In this document: in pieces, positions 15,277-24,474 of the stretch
Numbering within the stretch: the first letter of the stretch is position 1
How the letters are laid out: every line of letters starts with the position of its first letter
DNA from: Streptomyces apocyni
GTDB taxonomy: Bacteria; Actinomycetota; Actinomycetes; Streptomycetales; Streptomycetaceae
Assembly (NCBI RefSeq): GCF_009739465.1
Contig: NZ_WHOM01000045.1
Location: 124,001 to 188,000, forward strand
Direction: 5' to 3'
DNA: 64,000 bases
Program-made: the position numbers and the translations under genes
The notes under the pieces: generated by a model
The model's input: only the letters and a program-made list of their open reading frames with translations
The model's database searches: none
What the model was told of the DNA's origin: nothing

Positions 15277-17004
15277 CTACCTGGCGAACGCGTGGCGGGC
15301 TTCGGCCTCGGTAGCGGGGCTGAGTTGGAGCGTGCAGGTGTGGTCGCCGATGGTGCAGCGGATCGGCGAGGGTGCTTCGCGCACGTCCAGCCATGCGTGT
15401 GCGGCGGAGAGCGCGGCGGCGGGGTCGACGCGGAATGCCTCGGCCCGAGATGCATGGGCCTGATCGGCGTACGGGGTGAGGCGCAGCGACAGCAGTGGGC
15501 CGCCGGTGGTGCGCAGGACACCGCGTGTGGGGCTCAGGATGACGGCGGCGGTGCGGCGGCCCGGGTACTGGGTGAGGACGTGGGTGGTCCAGCGGTCCAC
15601 GGTCCAGGACTCCCCGCGCGTGGGTGCCCGGTCCGCGCGGACGTAGTGGAGCGCTGCGCTCTGGAGGTGCCGCTCGGCCGCCTCGCCGTGTTCGGCCGCG
15701 AGGTGGTGGGCGGGACCCGGAGCGTGGGCGGGGCGGCGTTCGACGCGCAGGCCCGTGTCCGGCTCCCCGTTCACACGTACGGCGAACACCGCGGGCGTAC
15801 GGGTGGCGGGCGCCGGGTCGGGGAGCAGGCGGGGCTCGGCCGGTACGGCGCGCGGGGTGAGGTCGAGCAGCCGGTAGAGCTCTTCGCGTAGGCGGCGTAT
15901 GGCGTGGCCGCGCTCGGCGAAGGCAGGCTCGGCCAGATCCCTGACACGGCTGGTGAGTTGGGCGGCTGCGTGGGCGGCGGGGACCAGCTCGTCGGCGTGC
16001 CGCAGGCGGGGGACACGGGTGAGGATCTCCGCCATCGGGGTGCCGGGGATCAGCTCGCCACCGCCGTCGCAGGCCGCGATGAGAGGGCGGTCGATGGCGG
16101 CGGCGTACAGCGCGGTGGAGCCGTGGTCGGTGAGTACCGCGTCGGCGGCCACCAGCAGCGCGGCCCATTCCTCGTATGGCCGGGCCAGGATCATTCCGGC
16201 GGCGAGGGCGGGCTCCAACTGCTCCCGCAGGTCGAACTCGCCTGTCCTGCTGTGCTCGTTGGGGTGCAGGACGAGCCCCAGCTGCCAGCTGTCGTGGGGG
16301 AGGCGGGCGGCGAGTTCGGCGGGGAGATCCGGGCGGCGTTCCAGGAGTGACTCGGGGCCCCAGGTGGAGGTGAGGACGAGCAACCTGCGGCCGTGGGTGC
16401 GCAGGGCGGTGCGGTAGCGGTCGCGTAGGGGGAGTGAGTCGAGGATGCGGTCGAGCGTCGGGTCGCCGGTGACGGTGGCGCGGGCGGCGGCGGGCGGGCA
16501 CGCGTGGGCGAGCCGGGTGAGTTGGCTGGGGTGGGCGAGCGCGTGCAGATCGGCGACGGGGTGCCCGTCGCGCAGCAGGTAGGCGGGGTCGAGCCCGGAG
16601 GCGGAGTCGCTGGAGCCGTCGTCGGGGAGCGCCTTGCCGAAGCCCGCGCCGTGCGGCAGGAGGGCGCGGGGGCCGTGGAGTTCGTGGAGCTCGCCCTTGG
16701 GGCTGGCGGTGAGGATCAGGTCGTACGGGCGGGCACATGCCTCGTCCCAGGGGACCGTTCGGGCCCGGGCCTGCTCGATGGCGGCGAGTGCGTCGCCGCT
16801 GAAGTCGGAGCCGGGGACCAGGGTGAAGCGGCGGTGAATACGGTGGTCACCGGCGAAGGCGGGGAGGACGTCCAGGAGCCGGTGCAGGGCGGCCGCCGAA
16901 CGGGCGGCGAAGAGCACGTACTTCTCGGTGCGCTGCCCGCTGCCCGCTGCCCGCTGCCCGCTGCCCGCTGCCCGCTGCCCGCTGCCCGCTGCGACAGTCT
17001 TCAT
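15277..17004 (-). CDS. GT-B-fold/CDP-glycerol transferase-like protein with N-terminal heptad from a 7-bp repeat
   Basis: This protein of about 575 residues has a middle region that looks like a GT-B or teichoic acid-type glycerophosphotransferase fold: VLTSTWGPESLLE, LVLHPNEHSR, LVAADAVLTDHGSTALYAAAIDRPLIA (donor-site-like). An N-terminal YVLFAARSAAALHRLLDVLP region and an uncharacterised C-terminal domain flank it. After MKTV the first codons are three AAGSGQR heptads made by eight copies of a 7-bp DNA repeat, so gain or loss of one unit would shift the frame. ATG 17004 lacks a good ribosome site; GTG 16917, after the repeat, is an alternative start. Function is tentative. Confidence 0.6.
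   Translation of the reverse strand: MKTVAAGSGQRAAGSGQRAAGSGQRTEKYVLFAARSAAALHRLLDVLPAFAGDHRIHRRFTLVPGSDFSGDALAAIEQARARTVPWDEACARPYDLILTASPKGELHELHGPRALLPHGAGFGKALPDDGSSDSASGLDPAYLLRDGHPVADLHALAHPSQLTRLAHACPPAAARATVTGDPTLDRILDSLPLRDRYRTALRTHGRRLLVLTSTWGPESLLERRPDLPAELAARLPHDSWQLGLVLHPNEHSRTGEFDLREQLEPALAAGMILARPYEEWAALLVAADAVLTDHGSTALYAAAIDRPLIAACDGGGELIPGTPMAEILTRVPRLRHADELVPAAHAAAQLTSRVRDLAEPAFAERGHAIRRLREELYRLLDLTPRAVPAEPRLLPDPAPATRTPAVFAVRVNGEPDTGLRVERRPAHAPGPAHHLAAEHGEAAERHLQSAALHYVRADRAPTRGESWTVDRWTTHVLTQYPGRRTAAVILSPTRGVLRTTGGPLLSLRLTPYADQAHASRAEAFRVDPAAALSAAHAWLDVREAPSPIRCTIGDHTCTLQLSPATEAEARHAFAR
16932..16992. repeat. 7-bp tandem repeat GCTGCCC, eight copies, at the 5' end of a gene
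   Basis: Eight perfect contiguous GCTGCCC units plus a partial ninth lie inside the first 25 codons of the minus-strand GT-B-like gene. Because 7 is not a multiple of 3, slippage by one unit would switch the reading frame. Confidence 0.9.
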
Positions 17005-17184
17005 TCTAGTCTGCGGGGATTCGTCCTGTTCGGCCTTTCCGCAGACAGGGGCGGGTGCTTGAGGGTCGGCGGGCGGCATGCGGAGATCGTACTCGGGGCG
17101 CCTGTGGCTGGTGAGGGCAGAGCGCGGCCGGCTCCCCCCGTTGTGCCAAGATGCCCTCGACATACCGGAGTTGAGGAGGAGCAG

Positions 17185-17994
17185 ATGGCTGACCAGGTAC
17201 CACGCATCGACACCACCAGACCGCACACCGCCCGGATCTGGAACTACTGGCTGGACGGCAAGGACAATTACCTGGTCGACCGCGAAGCCGGAGACCAGAT
17301 TCGTCAACTCCACCCCGGCATCGGCGACTACGCCCGCGCGGACCGCCTCTTCCTCGGCCGGTCCGTCCGCTATCTGGCCGGTGAGGTGGGCATCCGGCAG
17401 TTCCTGGACATCGGTACGGGACTGCCCAGCGCCGACAATACCCACGAGGTGGCACAGCGGGTCGCGCCCGACGCCCGGATCGTGTACGTGGACAACGACC
17501 CCCTCGTACTCACCCATGCCCGCGCACTCCTCACCAGCACACCCGAGGGCCGGACCGACTACCTCGACGCCGACCTGCGCGATGTCGACACCATCCTGGA
17601 ACGCGCCGCGGAGACCCTCGACCTCACCCAGCCCGTCGCGCTGGTCCTGCTGGGCGTGGTGATCTTCATCGAGGACGACGCCGAGTCCCACGGTGTCGTA
17701 CACCGTCTCCTGGACGCCCTGCCCAGCGGCAGCCACCTGGTGCTCTCCCACACGATCACCAGTCCGGCGATGCCCGACGTGGACCGCGCCGTGGAGTTCT
17801 GGAACGAACACGGCACCCCGAAGCTGACCCAGCGCACACCGGAGCAGATCACCCGCTACTTCGACGGCCTGACCCTGCTACCGCCTGGCGTGGTGTCCTG
17901 CTCACGGTGGCGCGCGGACGGAGCCGCGGATGGAGCCGTGGACGGGGAGCCGGAAGAGGTGGCGATGTTCGGCGGCGTCGGCCGCAAGGCCTGA
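17185..17994 (+). CDS. S-adenosyl methyltransferase (Methyltransf_19 family)
   Basis: This 269-residue protein belongs to the actinobacterial SAM-methyltransferase family recognised by RPHTARIWNYWLDGKDNYLVDREAG near the N-terminus. The SAM-binding motif is QFLDIGTGLPSADNTHEVAQ (about 72-91) and the acidic adenosine-binding loop is IVYVDNDPLVL; LGVVIFIED follows. The ribosome site GAGGAGGA (17173-17180) fixes ATG 17185. The last 25 residues (DGAADGAVDGEPEE) are low complexity. These genes are abundant in Streptomyces and their substrates are largely unknown. It is divergent from the GT-B-like gene. Confidence 0.95.
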   Translation: MADQVPRIDTTRPHTARIWNYWLDGKDNYLVDREAGDQIRQLHPGIGDYARADRLFLGRSVRYLAGEVGIRQFLDIGTGLPSADNTHEVAQRVAPDARIVYVDNDPLVLTHARALLTSTPEGRTDYLDADLRDVDTILERAAETLDLTQPVALVLLGVVIFIEDDAESHGVVHRLLDALPSGSHLVLSHTITSPAMPDVDRAVEFWNEHGTPKLTQRTPEQITRYFDGLTLLPPGVVSCSRWRADGAADGAVDGEPEEVAMFGGVGRKA

Positions 17995-18154
17995 GTCTCC
18001 GCGGCGGGGGCGTTGGCTAGCGCCGGGGGTTGACGCCCGCTTGGTTTTCGTTCAGTGATGAAGCTGTGATGTGTGTCGAGGACCGATCAGGGCAGGTGCG
18101 TCGGATAGTTAAGAGAATTGTCAAAGATCACCGAAGATAAGGCTTGGTATCTGA

Positions 18155-19885
18155 GTGACTGGGGATCAGGTGGCAAGTCCACCGAGTGATGAACAATCGG
18201 GCCGGAAGCCGGACGCGCCGTCCATCGCCCCGTGGGTGTTCCTGCCCGCCGCGGGGATCATCTTGGCGTTCGTGTTGTACGCCACGATCTTCCCGGGTAA
18301 CGCGAAGGACGTCATCAGTGATATCAACTCGGAGGTCGTCGGCAGCGTCGGGTGGTACTACACGGCCATTGTCGCTGTCTTCGTGGTCTTCTCCCTCTGG
18401 GTCGGCATCGGGCACTTCGGTGACATCAAGCTCGGAAAGAACGAGGACAAGGCCGAGTTCAACCTCGGGTCGTGGCTGGCGATGCTGTTCGCCGCGGGTA
18501 TGGGTATCGGCCTGGTCTTCTGGGGCGTGGCGGAGCCGCTGACACACTTCGCTGCACCGCGACCCGGAGTGGGCGACGCACCGGACCAGGAAACCGTCAG
18601 CCAGGCGGCCGAACAGGCCCAGCAATCCCTGGTGCAGACGTTCATGCACTGGGGCTTCCACCCCTGGGCCATCTACGTCGTGGTCGGCCTGGCCGTCGCT
18701 TACGCCGTGCACCGCAAGGGTCGCCCGGTCTCTATCCGCTGGGCCCTCGAGCCGGTTCTCGGCGACCGGGTCAAGGGCGGTCTGGGCAACGCCATCGACG
18801 TGATCGCGATCGTCGGCACGCTCTTCGGTGTGGCGACCTCGCTCGGCCTCGGCGTGATGCAGATCTCCGCCGGGCTCGACTTCCTCGACTGGGTCGACGA
18901 TCCGAGCACCACCACCCAGGTCGTCCTGATCATCCTGATCACGCTCGTGGCCACCATCTCCGTGGTCACCGGCGTGAAGAAGGGCATCAAGTGGCTGTCG
19001 AACCTGAACATGGGGCTCGCCGGCTCGCTGATGATCTTCGTTCTCATCGCTGGACCGACGCTCTTCCTGCTCAACGAGTTCGTCACGTCCATCGGCGCCT
19101 ATCTGCAGAACGTCGTCCAGCTGTCCTTCGACACCGGCGCCATGCAGGGCGAGGCCGGCGAGGCCTGGCAGAGCGGCTGGACCACCTTCTACTGGGGCTG
19201 GTGGATCTCCTGGGCACCCTTCGTCGGTATCTTCATCGCCCGTATCTCGCGCGGCCGCACCGTCCGTGAGTTCGTGCTCGGCGTACTGCTCGTCCCGACC
19301 CTGCTCACCTTCTTCTGGTTCGCCATCTTCGGTGGCGCCGGTCTGTACCGCGAGATGTTCTCCAGCGGCGGCATCATGAGCTGGAGCGACACCGACGAGG
19401 CGTTCAGTGTCGACACGAACAACGCGCTGTTCGCGCTGCTCGACACCCTGCCCGGCGGCGCGTTCGTCGCCGGTGTGGCGATTCTGCTGATCGTGCTCTT
19501 CTTCGTCACCTCATCCGACTCCGGTTCGTATGTGGTCGACATGCTGGCCAGCGGCGGCGACCCCAACCCGCCGAAGTGGAGCCGCGTCTTCTGGGCCGTT
19601 GCCGAAGGTGCCGTGGCCGCCGCGCTGATCATCGCGGGCGGATCCGACTCGCTGGTCGCACTCCAAACCATGGCGATCCTCATCGCGTTGCCCTTCAGCT
19701 TCATCATGCTGGCCATGTGCTATGCCACGATCAAGGAGTTCCGCCGAGAACGGGCGGTCTATCTGGCCCATCAACGTCGGGTGCAGACACAGGAACTCAC
19801 CGAGAAGGTAGCCGCCGCGATCGACGCCGGTAACGGCGACGGCGACAGCGGCGACACCGGCGGCAGCGGGGGCAAGACCCTCTGA
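18155..19885 (+). CDS. BCCT-family betaine/carnitine/choline transporter
   Basis: This 576-residue inner-membrane Na+-coupled osmolyte transporter has 12 predicted helices. Family hallmarks are GMGIGLVFWGVAEPLTHF (glycine-rich TM3 stretch and conserved EP), TFMHWGFHPWAIY, the substrate-box tryptophans in FYWGWWISWAPFVGIFIARISRGRTVREF, and TSSDSGSYVVDMLASGG. The C-terminal tail is charged, then glycine/aspartate-rich, and may sense osmotic conditions as in BetP. GTG 18155 has no clear ribosome site; GTG 18170, preceded by TGGGGATCAG, is an alternative. The 160-bp upstream region is AT-richer than its surroundings and probably holds the promoter. A strong terminator follows. Confidence 0.95.
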   Translation: MTGDQVASPPSDEQSGRKPDAPSIAPWVFLPAAGIILAFVLYATIFPGNAKDVISDINSEVVGSVGWYYTAIVAVFVVFSLWVGIGHFGDIKLGKNEDKAEFNLGSWLAMLFAAGMGIGLVFWGVAEPLTHFAAPRPGVGDAPDQETVSQAAEQAQQSLVQTFMHWGFHPWAIYVVVGLAVAYAVHRKGRPVSIRWALEPVLGDRVKGGLGNAIDVIAIVGTLFGVATSLGLGVMQISAGLDFLDWVDDPSTTTQVVLIILITLVATISVVTGVKKGIKWLSNLNMGLAGSLMIFVLIAGPTLFLLNEFVTSIGAYLQNVVQLSFDTGAMQGEAGEAWQSGWTTFYWGWWISWAPFVGIFIARISRGRTVREFVLGVLLVPTLLTFFWFAIFGGAGLYREMFSSGGIMSWSDTDEAFSVDTNNALFALLDTLPGGAFVAGVAILLIVLFFVTSSDSGSYVVDMLASGGDPNPPKWSRVFWAVAEGAVAAALIIAGGSDSLVALQTMAILIALPFSFIMLAMCYATIKEFRRERAVYLAHQRRVQTQELTEKVAAAIDAGNGDGDSGDTGGSGGKTL

Positions 19886-19900
19886 CCGACCGTCTCCCAG

Positions 19901-19945
19901 GGTGTCCGGTTCAGCGGGTCGCGACGACCGGCTGAACCGGGCACC
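19901..19945 (+). terminator. Strong 15-bp stem terminator after the BCCT gene
   Basis: GGTGTCCGGTTCAGC (19901-19915) pairs with GCTGAACCGGGCACC (19931-19945), with one G-T wobble, and the loop itself can pair further (GGTC/GACC). It ends the BCCT transcript 16 bp after the stop and insulates the SBF gene. Confidence 0.8.
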
Positions 19946-20002
19946 TTCTCGCTGTCCCGGGCCCGCACACCTGTGGACTCCTGACCCCCTGACCCGCACC
20001 CT

Positions 20003-20893
20003 GTGCTGGTGGACTCCCCCCTTGTCACCGTGCTGGTGCCCGCTGTCCTCGGCGTGATCATGCTCGGCCTCGGGCTCAGCCTGACGGTCGACGACTTCCG
20101 CCGGATGGCCCGCTACCCGCGCACCGTGACCGTCGCGCTCGGCTGCCAGCTCGTGCTGCTGCCCGCCGTCTGCTTCGGCCTGGTGCTGGCCTTCGGTCTG
20201 GCCGCCGCCCCCGCCGTCGGGATGATGCTGCTCGCCGCCTCGCCCGGCGGGACCATGGCCAACCTCTACAGCCACCTCTTCGGCGGCGACGTCGCGCTCA
20301 ACATCACCCTCACCGCCATCAACTCCGTTCTCGCCGTCTTCACCCTGCCGATCGTGGTCAACCTGTCGGTGGCGTACTTCGACGCGGGCGACGGGGGCCC
20401 GGTCGGGCTGCAGTTCACCAAGACCGTGCAGGTCTTCGCGATCGTGCTGATCCCGGTGGCCATCGGGATGGCCGTACGGGCCAGGCGCCAGGACCTCGCG
20501 GAGCGGGCCGAGCGCCCCGTGAAGCTGCTGTGCCTGGTGATCCTGGCCGGGATCATCCTGGCGGCCCTGCTGGCGGAGCGGGAGAACATCGGCGGCTATC
20601 TCGCCGATGTCGGCTCGGTGGCGGTGCTGTTCAGCGTGATCTCGCTGGCCACCGGATACGCGGCCGCCCGGCTCGCGAGGGCGGGGCACGCGCAGGCCGT
20701 AGCCGTCTGTATGGAGATCGGCATGCACAACACGTCGCTCGCCCTCACGGTCGCCCTCAGCCCCTCTCTGCTCGACAGCGCCGAGATCGCCGTACCCAGC
20801 GCCGTCTACGCGATCCTGATGTACTTCACGGCCGGTGCCGCCGGGCTCCTCCTGCGCAGGCTCGCCCCGCTCCAGCCGACGCCCACCGCCTGA
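20003..20893 (+). CDS. Bile acid:sodium symporter (SBF)-family transporter
   Basis: This 296-residue membrane protein has 9-10 predicted helices and the SBF/BASS transporter features: LGLGLSLTVDDFRRMARYPR after TM1, AASPGGTMANLYSHLFGGDVALNITLTAINS (the conserved crossing motif of helix 4), and AVCMEIGMHNTSLALTVA (the conserved E-x-G-x-q-N crossing of helix 9). Family members transport organic anions with Na+; the bacterial substrates are mostly unknown. GTG 20003 or GTG 20009 could start it. It ends 4 bp from the convergent WGR-domain gene. Confidence 0.93.
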   Translation: MLVDSPLVTVLVPAVLGVIMLGLGLSLTVDDFRRMARYPRTVTVALGCQLVLLPAVCFGLVLAFGLAAAPAVGMMLLAASPGGTMANLYSHLFGGDVALNITLTAINSVLAVFTLPIVVNLSVAYFDAGDGGPVGLQFTKTVQVFAIVLIPVAIGMAVRARRQDLAERAERPVKLLCLVILAGIILAALLAERENIGGYLADVGSVAVLFSVISLATGYAAARLARAGHAQAVAVCMEIGMHNTSLALTVALSPSLLDSAEIAVPSAVYAILMYFTAGAAGLLLRRLAPLQPTPTA

Positions 20894-20897
20894 GCCG

Positions 20898-22337
20898 TCA
20901 CACCAGGCGCCGGATCTCACCCCGCACCCGATAGAACCCGCTCGACGCCGGATGCAGCGCGTCGACCACGTACCGGGCGCCCGCCTCACGTATCCCGCGC
21001 GGGAACTGCACGTTCCAGGACGGGTCGTAGCCGCCCGAGACGACATGCACCCGCAGGCGGCCGCCGTCCTGGAAGCACTCCACGACCACCTGTCCGGACG
21101 GAGCCACCGAGACGGTCTCCATCGCGGACACCGCCGTCACCGGCTTGTAGGTCGGCAGGGCCGCCGCCGACTTGACGTCCACCGCCACCGGAACGGACCC
21201 CTGCTGGGCCGCCCGGATCGCCGCGTCACTCGCGTCCACGCAGACCAGCGAACCATCCGTGGTGACCATGTACAGCTTCTCGTCCAGATACTGCATCGAC
21301 AGCGCCGATCCGCCACCGGTGCCCAGCTTCCACAGCCGGGTGCCGTCCGCGTCGAAGCAGTAGACCGACGAGGCGTTGTCGCCCGCGAAGACATAGCGGC
21401 CCCCAGGCGCCGTCGCGCAGGAGTACACCACCGTGTCGCAGGCGTAGCTCGCCTCGACCGCACCCGTCGTCTTCGCCAGGCGCTGCACCACATGGCGGGC
21501 GGTGCCCGCGTACACCGAGGTGTCCTCCTGCCAGCCGAACAGCACCGCGCCACGCGTCGGCGTGTGCCACAACTCGCCGCCGCCGTCGGGGGCGTAGGCC
21601 GACACGCCGCCGTGGTGGCCGTGGTAGACGGCGTGCTCGTCGGCCCGCACCATCCACGCATGGCCCCCCGATGACTTCCGTGACCACTGGTACTCGTCCT
21701 CGTGGTCGATGACCGTCAGGCCGCCGCTGCGATCCGAGACGTTGAGCACGCCCTCGCGGATGTCCAGCCAGAAGATGTCGACGTCCGCCGCGATGTCGTA
21801 CGCCGCGAACGGCAGCTTGGAGGAGAGGTCGTAGACTTTTCCGTCATCACAGCCCGCGTAGATCCAGAAGTCGTCCGCCACCAGGCACTTGACGCCCTCC
21901 GGCAAGGAGTAGCGGGCCAGCACCTCGCCGCCGTGACTGAGTGTGTACACATCGCCTGACTGGTTTCCCACCCAGCAGCGGTCGTCGTCGATGTGGATGC
22001 CGAACGCCGCCGAGCCGGTCCTGAAGCGCCACAGGACCGGGGCCACCGCGCGGGCGGTCGACGGCGCGGAGGTGACCTGACGGCGGGTCACCGGGCGGGC
22101 CGCCCGCTGTCCCTGGACGGCGGGGGCGTACCCCTTGCGGACCTTCTCTCCCACCTTCTTCGCTGCGGCCGCCTGCGCTTTCTGCGCGGTCGGGAAGGTC
22201 GAGGTCTGCAACTGACCTGGCGTGCCGATCCGTCCGTACCGGACCGAGACGACCGTCCCCTCCACCGTCACCTCGTAGAACTTGTGCGCACCGCCGCCCT
22301 CTTGCGACAGCTCCAGATACGTCTTCGTCCGAGACAT
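20898..22337 (-). CDS. WGR-domain protein with PQQ-like beta-propeller
   Basis: This 479-residue protein joins an N-terminal WGR domain (about 3-80: TYLELSQEGGGAHKFYEVTVEGTVVSVRYGRIGTPGQLQTSTF), known from PARP-like and MolR proteins and thought to bind nucleic acid, to a beta-propeller of about seven repeats. Propeller blades show as repeats of the form VWVGNQSGDVYTL, IYAGCDDGKVYDL, VFAGDNASSVYCFDADGTRLWKL and YMVTTDGSLVCVD. No enzyme motif was seen. The combination suggests a scaffolding or sensing role. It stands alone between convergent and divergent neighbours. Domain assignments are good; the function is unknown. Confidence 0.92.
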   Translation of the reverse strand: MSRTKTYLELSQEGGGAHKFYEVTVEGTVVSVRYGRIGTPGQLQTSTFPTAQKAQAAAAKKVGEKVRKGYAPAVQGQRAARPVTRRQVTSAPSTARAVAPVLWRFRTGSAAFGIHIDDDRCWVGNQSGDVYTLSHGGEVLARYSLPEGVKCLVADDFWIYAGCDDGKVYDLSSKLPFAAYDIAADVDIFWLDIREGVLNVSDRSGGLTVIDHEDEYQWSRKSSGGHAWMVRADEHAVYHGHHGGVSAYAPDGGGELWHTPTRGAVLFGWQEDTSVYAGTARHVVQRLAKTTGAVEASYACDTVVYSCATAPGGRYVFAGDNASSVYCFDADGTRLWKLGTGGGSALSMQYLDEKLYMVTTDGSLVCVDASDAAIRAAQQGSVPVAVDVKSAAALPTYKPVTAVSAMETVSVAPSGQVVVECFQDGGRLRVHVVSGGYDPSWNVQFPRGIREAGARYVVDALHPASSGFYRVRGEIRRLV

Positions 22338-22486
22338 GGCACACCCCTCCCCAGGATGGACGCGGCGCTCGGTTCGCGCCCCGTCCCACTGCCGAAGACG
22401 TTACGGTCAGCCACTGACAATCGGGCTGGGCCGGGCGGCGGAGGCAGGCGCTGTGGGCCCGGCGGCTCGGTTAGCCTGAGGGCACG

Positions 22487-23674
22487 ATGAACCGTTTCCC
22501 GACGTCACGGGGCGAGTACGAACTCACCCGCTACCCCGAAGATCCCCGCGACCCGCTGCGTGCCTGGGACGCCGCCGACGCATACCTGCTGAACCACCTC
22601 GACGGGACCGACCAGCCAGCGGTGGACCTTTCCGGCACCGTGGTCGTCGTCGGCGACCGGTGGGGCGCCCTGGCCACGGCACTGGCCGAGCACCGTCCCG
22701 TACAGATCACCGACTCCTTCCTCGCACGGCAGGCCACCCTGGCCAATCTCGCCCGCAACGGCGTCGACCTCACCGCCGTACAGCTGCTCACCACCAGGGA
22801 CACACCCCCCGAGCGCGTCGATGTACTGCTGATCCGGGTGCCCAAGAGCCTCGCGCTGCTGGAGGACCAGCTGCACCGCCTGGCGCCCGCCGTGCACGAG
22901 GGCACGGTCGTGATCGGCACCGGCATGGTCAAGGAGATCCACACCTCGACACTGCGGCTCTTCGAGCGGATCATCGGCCCGACCAGGACATCGCTCGCCG
23001 TGAAGAAGGCCCGGCTGATCTTCTGCACGCCCGAGCCGGGACTTTCCGGCACCCGCGACGCGTCAGCGGCCAACCCGTGGCCGCACACCTACACCCTCCC
23101 CGAGGGCATCGGTCCCCTCTCCGGGCGCACCGTCACCAACCACGCCGGGATCTTCTGCGCCGACCGCCTCGACATCGGCACCCGCTTCCTGCTGGAGCAC
23201 CTGCCGTCGAGCCGCGGGCGGCAACACATCGTGGACCTGGGCTGTGGCAACGGCGTCGTCGGTACGGCGGCCGCGCTGGCCAACCCGGAGGCCGAGGTCA
23301 CCTTCGTCGACGAGTCCTACCAAGCGGTGGCCTCGGCGGAAGCCACCTTCCGCGCCAACGCCGCCCCGGACACCAAGGCGCGGTTCCTGGTCGGCGACGG
23401 CCTGGCCGCGATGGCCCCGGGCACGGTGGACCTCGTCCTGAACAACCCGCCGTTCCACAGCCACCAGGCCACCACCGACGCCACCGCGTGGCGCATGTTC
23501 ACCGGAGCCCGCGCGGCACTGCGCCCCGGCGGTGAACTCTGGGTCGTGGGCAACCGGCACCTCGGCTACCACCTGAAGCTGCGCCGCCTCTTCGGCACCT
23601 GCGAAGTGGTCGTGGGCAGCCCGAAGTTCGTGATCCTGCGGGCGGTCAAGGGGCCGGGGCCTGGCGGCCGCTGA
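22487..23674 (+). CDS. RlmG/RsmC-like rRNA guanine-N2 methyltransferase
   Basis: This 395-residue methyltransferase has a duplicated architecture: a degenerate N-terminal Rossmann half (about 40-190, no clear SAM motif) and an active C-terminal half. The latter has the SAM site HIVDLGCGNGVVGTAAAL (about 250-267) and the catalytic LVLNNPPFHSH (N-P-P-F) typical of guanine-N2 methyltransferases. The C-terminal GGELWVVGNRHLGYHLKLRRLFG is characteristic of RlmG, which methylates G1835 of 23S rRNA. RsmC is the alternative. The gene stands alone, divergent from the WGR gene. Confidence 0.92.
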   Translation: MNRFPTSRGEYELTRYPEDPRDPLRAWDAADAYLLNHLDGTDQPAVDLSGTVVVVGDRWGALATALAEHRPVQITDSFLARQATLANLARNGVDLTAVQLLTTRDTPPERVDVLLIRVPKSLALLEDQLHRLAPAVHEGTVVIGTGMVKEIHTSTLRLFERIIGPTRTSLAVKKARLIFCTPEPGLSGTRDASAANPWPHTYTLPEGIGPLSGRTVTNHAGIFCADRLDIGTRFLLEHLPSSRGRQHIVDLGCGNGVVGTAAALANPEAEVTFVDESYQAVASAEATFRANAAPDTKARFLVGDGLAAMAPGTVDLVLNNPPFHSHQATTDATAWRMFTGARAALRPGGELWVVGNRHLGYHLKLRRLFGTCEVVVGSPKFVILRAVKGPGPGGR

Positions 23675-23841
23675 GCGATCGCTCCACGAGGCGGCGCCGA
23701 CCCCGTGTCAACTCCGTGCCGACTCCGTGGAGATACGGTCACATCGCCGTCCGCACCGCCCCCGCGCGGCGTCCTCCCCGCTGTAGGACCGAGCAGCAGC
23801 GAGCGGCACCGAGCAGGACCCACACACCACGGGGGTGTCCG

Positions 23842-24015
23842 ATGAACAACCGAGTCGTACTGGAACGTTTCCCGGCCGGAGGCCCGCGCGGGTCGTGGCC
23901 AGCCGAGGAGTTCGCCCAAGCCCAGCGGGCGCAGGGCAAGGCGGCCGAGGTCGTGATGGACCTCCACTCGGACGCGTTCCTGGTCGTCGTACGCGGTGGC
24001 GCGAGCCCCGAGTAG
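23842..24015 (+). CDS. Small hypothetical protein (57 aa)
   Basis: This short frame (MNNRVVLERFPAGGPRGSW to VVRGGASPE) starts with ATG after a G-rich stretch at 23831-23836. Its central part, EEFAQAQRAQGKAAEVVMDLHSDAFLVVV, looks like a folded helix-strand rather than random high-GC translation. No family was recognised. It is probably real because small proteins of this kind recur beside Streptomyces methyltransferase genes, but the evidence is modest. Confidence 0.5.
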   Translation: MNNRVVLERFPAGGPRGSWPAEEFAQAQRAQGKAAEVVMDLHSDAFLVVVRGGASPE

Positions 24016-24057
24016 CCGCTGACCGCCTGGGGGCGGGGGAGGGGGCGCGGCCAGGCC

Positions 24058-24474
24058 CTACCCGCGCACCGGCCGGGAGCGCGGCACAGTGGAACGCATC
24101 CACGGGGGCACGGTCTCGGTCACCCGGCAGAGCGCGAGATAGAGCGGAATCGGCGGGGTGTACGGCACCGGGCCCGAGCCCTGGTGAACCGGGCGCAGCG
24201 TACTCGCGGCCGCCGGGACCAGGCCCCCGGCCGCGTACCGGGCGGGCATCGGCCAGTCGAGCGCGAGCTCGGAGCCGGACGGCACGATCCACCACCAGCG
24301 GGTGCCGTCCGTGTACACACACCCCACGCGCGGCAGCAACTCACGCAGCGGCGGGCCGAGCGCCTCGGGCACGCCCACCGCGTCACAGCCGAGCGGGGTC
24401 GTCATTCCTTCCGGCAGCAGCAGGGACACATCGCCCAGGCGCCGGTTGAGTCCGGTCAGCGTCTCCATGGTCAT
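24058..24474 (-). CDS. Hypothetical protein coupled to the RsbW-like ATPase
   Basis: This 138-residue protein of unknown function has recognisable segments RLGDVSLLLPEGMTTPLGCDAV, RVGCVYTDGTRWWWIVPSGSELALDWP and PIPLYLALCRVTE. Its ATG shares one base with the stop codon of the upstream ATPase gene (TGATG), so the two are translationally coupled. METLTG at 24468 is an alternative start. The pairing suggests a partner or regulator of the ATPase. The sequence is compatible with a small beta-rich protein; no catalytic motif was seen. Confidence 0.75.
   Translation of the reverse strand: MTMETLTGLNRRLGDVSLLLPEGMTTPLGCDAVGVPEALGPPLRELLPRVGCVYTDGTRWWWIVPSGSELALDWPMPARYAAGGLVPAAASTLRPVHQGSGPVPYTPPIPLYLALCRVTETVPPWMRSTVPRSRPVRG

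Noticed and set aside
15233..16738. 501-codon frame overlapping the GT-B-like gene in another frame
   Set aside because: Pro/Arg-rich low-complexity translation typical of a GC shadow.
16932..16992. Terminator or regulatory RNA in the 7-bp repeat
   Set aside because: The repeat has no inverted symmetry; it is a simple direct repeat in coding sequence.
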